Source: Azospirillum sp. B510 (GTDB lineage: Bacteria > Pseudomonadota > Alphaproteobacteria > Azospirillales > Azospirillaceae). From it: a stretch of DNA of 64,000 nt. Below the pieces are notes generated by a model. It did no database searches. It worked only from the letters and a program-made list of their open reading frames with translations, and had not been told where the DNA came from. The stretch is from positions 1,145,001 through 1,209,000 of the forward strand of contig NC_013854.1 in the NCBI RefSeq assembly GCF_000010725.1, in the 5' to 3' direction. Each line of letters opens with the position of its first letter. Position 1 is the first letter of the stretch. A program made the position numbers and the translations under genes. This document shows positions 18,259-25,592 of the stretch, one piece after another.

Positions 18259-19643
18259 TACTACAGCCGGTCCTTATCGGTTTGGGTGCGTCGTTTCCAA
18301 TGGGAGCGCCGTGCTCGCTGTTGGTGGCGTCTTCGCCAGATGGACCAATCGATAATGGCGGTGGGTGGCGCGGGGGGCCGGCCGATCAAGGCGACCAGGA
18401 GGGCGCGGATCTCGGGCACGGTCAAGGGCAGAAGATCGGCGGACAGGTCGAGTTGATCCTCTCCCCCCGATGGCCGCCGTGCGCACGACGGTGAGAAAGG
18501 CCAGGGCCAGCATGGCCAAGGTGACGTGGCGGTGCCAGCCGGTCCACGAGCGCACCTCGTACTGGTCGAGCCCGACCTCGCCCTTCGCCGCCTCGAAGCA
18601 GGACTCGATGGTCCAGCGCGACCCGGCGACCCGGACCAATGTGGCGACCGGCGTGCCTTCCGGGGCGAAGGTCAGATAGTAGGTGAGTTTGTCCGGCTCG
18701 GCGATGGAGCGGCGCACCAGCAGACCGCGGCACCAGCCCTCGCGCAGGGAAGCGTAGGTTTTGTGCGCCCAGTCGTAGAGGCGTGGCCCCTTGGCTCCGT
18801 CGCCAGCACTCAACCGCTGCCAGTCGGTGGCGGTGAAGCCGGTCGTCCGCTCCTTGACCGTATCGAAGCCCATGGGCGCGCGCTGTTTGCTGGTGATCGC
18901 CAGCACGTAGCCCAGCGGTTGGCGCTCCAGCCATAGCCGCAGCGCGTAGTCCCCGCCGTAGACGGAGTCGGCGGTCACCCAGCGGCAGGGCAGGCCGGCT
19001 GCCACGGCGCGCTCCAGCATCGCCCGCCCCAGTTTCGGCTTGGTGGCGAAGCCGACGGCGTTGGGGACGCCGGCCATCCGTCGGCGTTCGTCGTTGCCAG
19101 CCCAGTCCTCGGGCAGATAGAGAGCGCGGTCGACCAGCACCCGGCCGCGTCGGCTGGCGTAGCCGAGGAAGACGCCGATCTGGCAGTTTTCGATACGTCC
19201 GGCGGTGCCGGAATACTGCCGCTTCACCCCGACCGAGCGGGTGCCCTTCTTGACGAAGCCGGTTTCATCGAGGACCAGCACGGCCTCATCGTCGCTCAAC
19301 CGTTCGATGACATAGGCCTGGAGGTCGTCGCGGACGGCGTCGGCATCCCAACGGGTCCGGGCCAGGAAATCCTGCATCGCCGCCGGCGAGCAATCCCCGG
19401 CGGCTTCGGCCAACTGCCAGCCATTCTTGCGATCCAGCGGCGCCAAAAGACCTCTCACGTAACGCAGAGCCCGTTGGCGACCGGCCGCGCTGTAGAAGGA
19501 CCTCAATCCGCCGACCAGCCCTTCCAGGGCATCGGACCATTCCGCCGCTTCCGTCATCTCGGTCATGCTCGGACCCTCCAGTCGGTTCCAAGCTCAACAG
19601 GCCGCCCGGCCGCATATTCCGTCTTTCGCGACCGGCTGTAGTA
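18259..19643 (-). mobile_element. IS701-family insertion sequence with CTAG target duplication
   Basis: 1,385-bp element beginning TACTACAGCCGG and ending CCGGCTGTAGTA (inverted repeats). It is bounded by CTAG at 18255-18258 and 19644-19647, the 4-bp target typical of IS701. The right-hand CTAG includes the first base of the adjacent IS5-type element, so IS701 inserted after that element. Confidence 0.9.
18274..19566 (-). CDS. IS701-family transposase
   Basis: About 430 residues, apparently complete. Family landmarks: DDEAVLVLDETGFVKKGT (first catalytic Asp), SVGVKRQYSGTAGRIENCQIGV (landmark RQYSGTAGR), WVTADSVYGGD (second Asp) and the RWTIESCFEAAKGEVGLDQYEVRSW region with the catalytic Glu (landmark AAKGEVGLDQYEVR). 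The C-terminal tail after HVTLAMLALAFL is low complexity. Confidence 0.93.
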   Translation of the reverse strand: MTEMTEAAEWSDALEGLVGGLRSFYSAAGRQRALRYVRGLLAPLDRKNGWQLAEAAGDCSPAAMQDFLARTRWDADAVRDDLQAYVIERLSDDEAVLVLDETGFVKKGTRSVGVKRQYSGTAGRIENCQIGVFLGYASRRGRVLVDRALYLPEDWAGNDERRRMAGVPNAVGFATKPKLGRAMLERAVAAGLPCRWVTADSVYGGDYALRLWLERQPLGYVLAITSKQRAPMGFDTVKERTTGFTATDWQRLSAGDGAKGPRLYDWAHKTYASLREGWCRGLLVRRSIAEPDKLTYYLTFAPEGTPVATLVRVAGSRWTIESCFEAAKGEVGLDQYEVRSWTGWHRHVTLAMLALAFLTVVRTAAIGGRGSTRPVRRSSALDRARDPRPPGRLDRPAPRATHRHYRLVHLAKTPPTASTALPLETTHPNR

Positions 19644-19646
19644 CTA

Positions 19647-20493
19647 GGGCCTGTTGACATTCATCGTGTTACCAAGACGGTAGCGACGAGGTTAATGGCA
19701 GCGGCGAAGCTTGTATCAGTTTTGTCGTATCGTGTGGCGATGCGTCGGAATTCTTTGATTTTGCAGAAGAAGTTCTCGACCAGATGGCGCCATTTGTACA
19801 TCTCGGCGTCGTGGGGAATCGGGGGAGATCGGTTGGCCTTGGACGGAATGACGGCGACCGCGCCTCGCTCGGCGATCAAGATACGGATGGCGTTGCTGTC
19901 GAAGGCTTTGTCAGCCAGCAAGGCGGAGAATTCGATACCGTCCAGCACCGGTTCGACGCCGACGCTGTCATGTCGCTGGCCCGGCAGCAGGATGAAGCGC
20001 CCAAGGTTCCCCAACGCATCGACGACGGCCAGGATCTTGGTCGTCAGCCCGCCACGAGAGCGACCGATGGCCTGAGCCTGAGTCCCCCCCTTGCGCCGGT
20101 ACCGTGCTGATGCACCCGGACAATCGTGCCATCAATGATCGCGTACTCGAAGTCCGCGTCGCTCGATAAAGCGGCGAAGACCTCGTCGAAGACACCGGCC
20201 TTGGCCCATCGGCGATAGCGCTGGAACACCGAGTTCCAATTGCCGAACGCTGCAGGCAAGTCCCGCCAGGGCGCTCCAACGCGGACGATCCACAGGACCG
20301 CCTCCAAAAACAGGCGATTGTCCGCTGCCGAGCGGCCAGGGTCGCCCACTTTGCCGGGAAGAAGCGGCGCTATCCGCTCCCACTGATCATCTCGCAATAC
20401 AATCCGATCCAAGGCCACCTCCCTTTTGGTAGCCTTGAATCAAATTTCTACGACCACCGGAAGCCTCTTCTCAACGCGAATGTCAACAGGCCC
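19647..20493 (-). mobile_element. IS5-family element of the IS427 type, TA target duplication
   Basis: 847-bp element with terminal repeats GGGCCTGTTGACATTC and its inverse GAATGTCAACAGGCCC, flanked by TA on both sides. It lies inside the ISL3 transposase gene and was the first of the two interruptions. Confidence 0.88.
19661..20418 (-). CDS. IS5/IS427-type transposase made by programmed frameshift
   Basis: Two overlapping frames together encode a normal-length transposase. The first (20418-20044) starts MALDRIVLRDDQWERIAPLLPGK and includes WRDLPAAFGNW and the first catalytic Asp in IIDGTIVRVHQHG. The second ends at 19661 and includes GQRHDSVG, LADKAFDSN (second Asp) and the Glu-containing KWRHLVENFFCKIKEFRRIATRYDK (landmark VENFFCKIKEFRR). 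They meet at a run of seven G residues (20084-20090 on the complementary strand); reading past it in the other frame gives TQAQAIGRSRGGLTTKI. Such a slippery run is usual in this IS subgroup, so I regard the gene as intact. Confidence 0.85.
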
Positions 20494-20847
20494 TAGTGCC
20501 AAGCCGATGGACCGGTGCACCGAGCGCAGCCGGTCGGTCTGCCGGCCTCGCCGTTGCGCGATGCCCGGCAATGACTCGGCAAAGGTCCGCCGGGAACAGG
20601 TCGGCGCCGTGCAACGGAAACGACGGACCCGGACCAGCAGGACGGTGGGGCGGCCGAAACACGCGAGGTCGCCGAGGCTGCGCCAGTAGGAACCGTGAAT
20701 CCGCCGAGATGGCGTCCCACACGCGGTACAGGGAGCCGACACCGTCGTCTGCTGTGCGCGCAACGTGATGCGTGGGGAGCCATGGTCGATCTGGTCAATG
20801 ATATGGAGACCAGGAAGAAAGCCAATCGAATGCAGGGAAAGGTTCAA
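20494..20847 (-). pseudogene. ISL3 transposase, N-terminal part
   Basis: About 117 residues beginning MNLSLHSIGFLPGLHI. They hold the ISL3 zinc-finger/helix-turn-helix region (CTACGTPSRRIHGSYWRSLGD; landmarks CTACG, CTAPTCSRRTFAE). The frame ends at the insertion point in HRSIGLALG. Removing the two insertions continues it as GNPGARHATAMGMPIS into the C-terminal part. Confidence 0.87.
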
Positions 20848-21066
20848 GGAGAGGACCGTGTCAAGGATACGCTTCCTCTCATATAGCGATCCGCAAACTT
20901 CGAAGGGCTCCGCCTACTTTCGACTGCTTCGGGCTGCAACCTCAACCCCTGATTGATCACACAAAATTTCCAAGAGCCCAGTTCGGGATGTCGTTTGACA
21001 GACGTCCCGCGCCTGACCGGCGGAGTAGTGCTACAGCCAGGCGGCGAACGTGGTGTCGGGCCGCCC

Positions 21067-21388
21067 TTAGGACAGGGCGGATTTCGGGTTGGTGTCGAGG
21101 AGCAGTTCCAGAGGGTCGCCATCGGCGCGGGCGGGCACCATGTCCAACCCGCTCTTGGTATCCAGGCGCAGGCCAAGCCGCCCGCGGCACGCCCTCGACG
21201 GAGGTGACGTGCAGGTCCGGCGCGCCGCCCTGGGTGCAGTTGGGCAATCGGGTGTTGTCCTCGTCGCCGGAGCTGGGAAGCGCCTGTCGCACCCTGTCCA
21301 ACCAGGACCATGCCCCCATTGGGGCAAAGCTGGCGACCGGCGGCACGGTTATTCGTGTCCGATCAGCGGTTTCCATCGTCCACCGCAT
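21067..21388 (-). pseudogene. Unrecognised decayed reading frame
   Basis: One minus-strand frame from an ATG at 21388 reads plausibly for about 70 residues (…SFAPMGAWSWLDRVRQALP…, …PDLHVTSVEGVPRAAW). A second frame then reads LRLDTKSGLDMVPARADGDPL to a stop at 21067. A single frameshift would join them into a protein of about 105 residues. I do not recognise the family. It lies between the ISL3 end and the trypsin-like remnant, divergent from the latter. Confidence 0.3.
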
Positions 21389-21512
21389 TCGCCTCAGGCG
21401 ATTCCCTTCAGCGTATCACCACAAACACTTGGAGAAAATCTCTCGATGATGCATTTTATAAGTAGGTTATATGAGAATTCCCAACTGCTTCCGGAGGAGC
21501 GATGGTCAGGGA

Positions 21513-21815
21513 ATGACCGCAACGCTGCATGATTGCGTGATCCGGTTCTGGCGGGAAACGGGCACTGCCCGGAAAGTTGCCGGCACTGGATTCCTGGCGA
21601 TCGGAGTCGATGGCCAGACCTATGCTCTGACCTGCGCCCATGTGGCGAATCTGGCGCTTGGGCGCAACCTGACCGAGGACAGCCCGACACAAGAAGGCGG
21701 CATCGTCACCGTTGATCTGATGGGGCGTGGCATCGTCACCGCGTCGGACGACTATACCGCCCGCATTTGGCCGCTCCACCCCGCCCCCGACGCCAACGGT
21801 CTCTGCCCCCGTTGA
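21513..21815 (+). pseudogene. Trypsin-like peptidase / WD40 protein with a large internal deletion
   Basis: 100 residues from the ATG at 21513. The first ~65 residues are the start of a trypsin-like fold: VAGTGFLAIGVDG and YALTCAHVANLALGR, where TCAHV holds the catalytic His. The catalytic Asp and Ser regions are absent. After TVDLM the sequence switches directly to GRGIVTASDDYTARIWPL, which is the final blade of a WD40 propeller. It thus looks like both ends of a long trypsin-WD40 protein joined by an in-frame deletion. A Trypco1 gene follows 37 bp downstream. A start at 21471 is possible in the same frame. Confidence 0.7.
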
Positions 21816-21852
21816 TCCGACTTTTTCCCACAACGACGCCCTGGGAGTTCCC

Positions 21853-22173
21853 ATGCCTACCCGTCTCGTCCGTTACGAACTCGCCGCCGGCGGCAATGTC
21901 GTCGTCGAGGAAGCCGTCACCGACCAGGGCGGTCTGGTCGGAGTCGGCGATGTGGTCGAGGCGTCGCGCCAGCGCTTCGAGGAGGCGCTGGCCGGCATCC
22001 GTCCGGCGACCGCCGCCGTGCTGGAGCATGTGGCCTCCCTGGTGGACGGGCCGGACACCGTGGCGCTCGAACTGGGCTTCTCGCTGAAGGGCGAGGTCGG
22101 CGCGGTCATCGCCAAGACGGCGGCGGAAGGCTGCTTCAAGCTCACCATGACCTGGAAGAGGACCGGCGCCTGA
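21853..22173 (+). CDS. Trypco1 (trypsin-co-occurring, CU044_2847) family protein
   Basis: 106 residues, complete. It starts MPTRLVRYELAAGGNVVVEE, followed by the family pattern of a small beta domain, a helix (SRQRFEEALAGIRPATAAVLEHV) and a C-terminal strand pair (ELGFSLKGEVGAVIAKTA, FKLTMTWKRTG). This family is known from comparative genomics as a small partner of trypsin-like proteases in conflict systems; its biochemistry is not established. Its expected partner is the broken gene just upstream. Only 45 bp separate it from cas10 on the same strand, so it may be read with the CRISPR effector operon. Confidence 0.75.
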   Translation: MPTRLVRYELAAGGNVVVEEAVTDQGGLVGVGDVVEASRQRFEEALAGIRPATAAVLEHVASLVDGPDTVALELGFSLKGEVGAVIAKTAAEGCFKLTMTWKRTGA

Positions 22174-22218
22174 CCGGCAAACAACAAAAGCTCCCGTATC
22201 GTGAGGATCGCCCGCTCG

Positions 22219-23829
22219 ATGAAACAGGATGACGGATTGGAAAGCGCCCTGCTGGCGCGGGTGGCCGCGTGCAACTTCGACGCGACCATCCTCGACACCA
22301 ACGACCTCAGCACCATCCGCGGCAGCAGCCTGATCGCGCTGCGTTTTCCCGAGCGGATCGTGCAGCGGCTGGAGCGGGAGCGTCCCGACCTCCAGGTCTC
22401 GGCCATCGCGTCCGGCGCGTCGGAGCTTCTGTTCCGCTTCGCCTCCCTGCCGGGGGCGACGGAGGCGGTCGAGGCGGCGCTGCGCCGCACGCTGCGCGGC
22501 GCCGGCGATCCGGCGAGCTGGCCCTGGACGCTGTTCACCTATGTGTGGGCGGTGGAGGGGCCGGACGACGGCGCCGGCCGGGACTTCGTCAAACGCCTGC
22601 GCCGGCTGACCGCCCGCTGCAACACGCTGCAATATCGACAGCCGACGATCGTTCTGCCGCCCTTCCACAGCGACGCGGAGCGGCGGGCGCGGGATGGCAA
22701 GACCGATGCGGCCAGCGTCGTTTGCAGCCTTGACGGGGTGCGCCCGGCCACGCCCGGCCTACGCCAGAAAAGCAAGGCCGTGTCCGCCAGCGTGCGCTGG
22801 CGGCGTGGCTTTGGCGTAAAGGCCAAAGAGCTGTTCTATGAGGCGGAGCTTAAGGACATCGGTTACCGGTCCGCGCTGCCCTTCGCCGGGGAATTCTCCG
22901 ATCTGGCGCCGACCGCCGACGAACGGAGAACCCGCGACATTCCGGACTCGCTGACCGGCAAGATGGCCCTGATCTATCTGGACGGCAACGGCTTCGGACA
23001 AAGGCGGCAGGCGGAGGGACGGACGGCGGCCGGGCTGCGCGCCTTTTCCGAGGATGTGAAGGCCAAGCGCCGCGACCTGCTGCACGAGGTGCTGACCGCG
23101 CTGGACGATCTTCCCGGCATGATCCATCCGGGCGACGAGCGGACCCGCCAATGCGTGCGGTTTGAAACCCTGCTGTGGGGTGGGGATGAGGTGATGTGGG
23201 CGCTGCCCGCCTGCTGCGCCTGGGCGGTGATGGGGGTGGTGCAGGCCCATTTGAACGACCGGAACCGCTGGGGCGAGCTGACCCACGCCGCCGGACTGCT
23301 GATCGCCCCCTACAAGGCCCCGATCACGCATCTGACGGCGCTGGTCAAGGATTTGGGCGATACCGCGAAGACGGTGAACCGTGGGGGCAACGGGGTTCAG
23401 ATCGGCATCGTTTCCGGTTTCGACATGCCGGGGGTGACGGTGGATGCCCTACGGCGGCCGCTGTTCGATCCGGATGGTGCGGAGGACGAGGTTCCGCACG
23501 GAACCCTCCAGTGCGACGGCGCCCGGTGGGGCGATGGTCAGGGCGCCATGGCGGCGGTCAAGCATCCCCGGACGGGCCTGCCACGCTCCGCCCTTTACCG
23601 AGTCTATCACGAGTCCTTGGAGAAAGGGTTGTTCGCTTCCGGCAGAAGGGAGGACGCGCGCCGGTATCTGGACATGGGCCTCGCACAGATCGAGCTGGTG
23701 CATGAGGGGACCATCGATCCCCAGGCCATCGCCACCCTGCGTGACGGCCTTCCCGGTGCCCAGGGCGTTGCCGAGCATCCGCTGGTCCCGCTCCATCAGA
23801 TCCTCAGCCTGTGGGATATCGCCCGATGA
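22219..23829 (+). CDS. cas10: Cas10-like large subunit, compact, without HD domain
   Basis: Signature subunit of type III CRISPR effectors, which on target RNA binding makes nucleotide second messengers. From the ATG at 22219 the protein is 536 residues, short for Cas10. No HD nuclease motif is present in the N-terminal region, which instead opens with DATILDTNDLSTIRGSSL. Two palm-related motifs are visible: IYLDGNGFG (residues 253-261) and LLWGGDEVMWALP with GGDE at 321-324, in place of the usual GGDD. An intact messenger synthase is plausible, whereas DNase activity is not. The next RAMP gene overlaps its stop by 4 bp. A GTG at 22201 in the same frame is an alternative start. Confidence 0.82.
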   Translation: MKQDDGLESALLARVAACNFDATILDTNDLSTIRGSSLIALRFPERIVQRLERERPDLQVSAIASGASELLFRFASLPGATEAVEAALRRTLRGAGDPASWPWTLFTYVWAVEGPDDGAGRDFVKRLRRLTARCNTLQYRQPTIVLPPFHSDAERRARDGKTDAASVVCSLDGVRPATPGLRQKSKAVSASVRWRRGFGVKAKELFYEAELKDIGYRSALPFAGEFSDLAPTADERRTRDIPDSLTGKMALIYLDGNGFGQRRQAEGRTAAGLRAFSEDVKAKRRDLLHEVLTALDDLPGMIHPGDERTRQCVRFETLLWGGDEVMWALPACCAWAVMGVVQAHLNDRNRWGELTHAAGLLIAPYKAPITHLTALVKDLGDTAKTVNRGGNGVQIGIVSGFDMPGVTVDALRRPLFDPDGAEDEVPHGTLQCDGARWGDGQGAMAAVKHPRTGLPRSALYRVYHESLEKGLFASGRREDARRYLDMGLAQIELVHEGTIDPQAIATLRDGLPGAQGVAEHPLVPLHQILSLWDIAR

Positions 23830-25592
23830 CAGCAGCTTTCCGTTGGGATCTGTCGATCGAACTGCGCAGTCCCTTCCTCATCCCCGGTCCGTCGGTGAAC
23901 GCCACCCTGTCGGACGCCAGACCGGCTCGGGGTGCCGGTGGCGATCCGATCATTCCCGGCACGCTGATCCGGGGCCTGTTCCGTGATGCGCTGGAGAGCG
24001 CGGGGTTTCACGACGCCTTGACCCTGTTCGGCGCCGCATCCGGTCGGGACAAGTCCGACCATGGTCCGTCCGGGCCGGACGCCGCCGACGCGGCGGAAAA
24101 CCGCGTGGTGGACAATGTTCCGAAACGGCGGTCGTTCGACGTCCCCGATCTGGTGGCGGACCGGCCGGCGCAGGCGGATCGGCCCGCGCACTTCACCCGT
24201 GTGGCGCTCGACAGCGCGGGCACCGGGGCCGCCCGCGAGGGGCATCTGCAATTCATCGAACTGGCGGCTCCCCTGGGCTGCGTCGTCCGCTTCACCGGCG
24301 CCATCACCGGCGTGGCCGGGAAGCCCGACGCTCTGCTGGACTCGTTCCGCAAGGCCAGCCGCCTGATCCGCGCCATCGGATCGAACAAGTCGTCGGGCTT
24401 CGGCGAGGTGGTGAGGATCGAGCTTTCGCCGGCGGCCCCCGCCGTTTCCCTTCCAGCGCCAGTCCTGCTGTCCGACGCGGTCTCCGGTTGCCGGCACATC
24501 GACATCGCCTTCGCCCTCGACCGCCCTTTCCTCGTCAATTCCGCCCACACCACCGCCAACGAGTTCAAGGGGGCCGAGGTGATCCCCGGCGCGGTGCTGA
24601 AGGGCGCGCTGGCGGGTTGGATCGACAGGCTGGGCATCACACCCGACCAGTTGGCGCGGACCCGCATCGGCCATGCCTTTCCCGCTCCGGATGGCAAAAA
24701 AGAACCGGCCGCCTTGCCGCCGTTGTCGCTGGCGCTGTGCAAGGATGGAAAGCGCTCGCTGCTGCTCGACCGGCTGCTGGCCGACGATCTCGACGGCCTG
24801 CCGCCCGACAATTGGGGACCGCCCATCTTCGCCACCGACTGGAAGTCCGGCGAACGCGAGGCGATCCTGACCCATCTTGGGCTTTCCCAGCCCAGTTTGC
24901 GCCGGGACGCCCGCACGCGGACTGCCATTGACGGCAAGACCGGCACGGCCGCATATGATCCTGAAACCGAAACCGGCGCCTTGTTCTCCTACAGCGCGGT
25001 CCGTCCCGAGGGGCATCGCTGGGTCAGCCGCTGGCTGATCGCGGACGATGTGGACCCGGCTGCGCTGGCGGCTCTGCTGGAGCTTCTGGGGCGGGGGCTT
25101 CCCGGTATCGGCAAGACCCGCGCCGTCGCCATGGCGGCATCGGTCACGCCGGTTGACGCTCCGCCATCCGAACCCCTGCCGGGTGGCCTGTGGGCCTTCA
25201 CCCTGCAAACCGACGCCGCACTCGGCGATGGGGCGTTCTCCGATTATCGGACTTATTGGCACCGCCTGGGCTTCACCCTGGTCCGTCATTTCGCCGAGCA
25301 GCGGCTGGCCGGCGGCTATCAGGCCCTGCGCTATCCGGCCAAGCCGGACGGCTACGCCCCCTATGTGCTGACCCGCGCCGGATCGGTGTTCCTGGTGAAG
25401 GGCGACGCCGCCGCCCTTGTGGCTGAACTGCTGCGCGATGGCTTGCCGCCCGTATCTCCCTTCGATCAGCGGGATTGGCGCGCCTTCCCCTTCGGACGGG
25501 AGAACGGGTTCGGGGCGGTGCGGCTCAACGCCGTCGATCACGCGGCATTGCTGAAGGGCGAGGAACTCGCCAAGGACGGCATCCATGCATAG
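23826..25592 (+). CDS. Two-domain RAMP protein (Cas7-like plus Csx10/Cas5-like)
   Basis: 588 residues from an ATG overlapping the cas10 stop (ATGA). Domain 1 (about 1-205) is a Cas7-type RAMP: LSIELRSPFLIPG, then DPIIPGTLIRGLFRDALE, and the Gly-rich loop NKSSGFGEVVRIEL. An Asp in TLSDARPARG lies about where Csm3 has its target-RNA cleavage Asp. Domain 2 (about 220-560) starts IDIAFALDRPFLVNSAHTT, has EVIPGAVLKGALAGW, and ends in a Csx10/Cas5-like part (QRLAGGYQALRYP, FPFGRENGFGAVRLN). Likely roles are crRNA 5'-handle capping by the Cas5-like part and backbone building by the Cas7 part (inferred from type III-D homologues). It overlaps the next gene by 8 bp. Confidence 0.75.
   Translation: MTAAFRWDLSIELRSPFLIPGPSVNATLSDARPARGAGGDPIIPGTLIRGLFRDALESAGFHDALTLFGAASGRDKSDHGPSGPDAADAAENRVVDNVPKRRSFDVPDLVADRPAQADRPAHFTRVALDSAGTGAAREGHLQFIELAAPLGCVVRFTGAITGVAGKPDALLDSFRKASRLIRAIGSNKSSGFGEVVRIELSPAAPAVSLPAPVLLSDAVSGCRHIDIAFALDRPFLVNSAHTTANEFKGAEVIPGAVLKGALAGWIDRLGITPDQLARTRIGHAFPAPDGKKEPAALPPLSLALCKDGKRSLLLDRLLADDLDGLPPDNWGPPIFATDWKSGEREAILTHLGLSQPSLRRDARTRTAIDGKTGTAAYDPETETGALFSYSAVRPEGHRWVSRWLIADDVDPAALAALLELLGRGLPGIGKTRAVAMAASVTPVDAPPSEPLPGGLWAFTLQTDAALGDGAFSDYRTYWHRLGFTLVRHFAEQRLAGGYQALRYPAKPDGYAPYVLTRAGSVFLVKGDAAALVAELLRDGLPPVSPFDQRDWRAFPFGRENGFGAVRLNAVDHAALLKGEELAKDGIHA

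Larger units (their letters stand above)
16877..21001 (-). mobile_element. ISL3-family element, interrupted by two other insertion sequences
   Basis: Long terminal inverted repeats mark the ends: CTGTCA..CGACATCCC and then GGGCTCTTGGAAATTTTGTG at the left (from 16877) and their inverse at the right (to 21001). The transposase gene inside is split by an IS5/IS427-type element and an IS701 element at 18259-20493. No clear target duplication is seen outside the repeats, so one flank may have been lost or rearranged. Confidence 0.82.

Noticed and set aside
21008..21045. A further IS701 end (TAGTGCTACAGCC) near the ISL3 right end
   Set aside because: Only about a dozen bases resemble the IS701 terminus and there is no second end or transposase remnant. 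It may be a relic but is too short to call.
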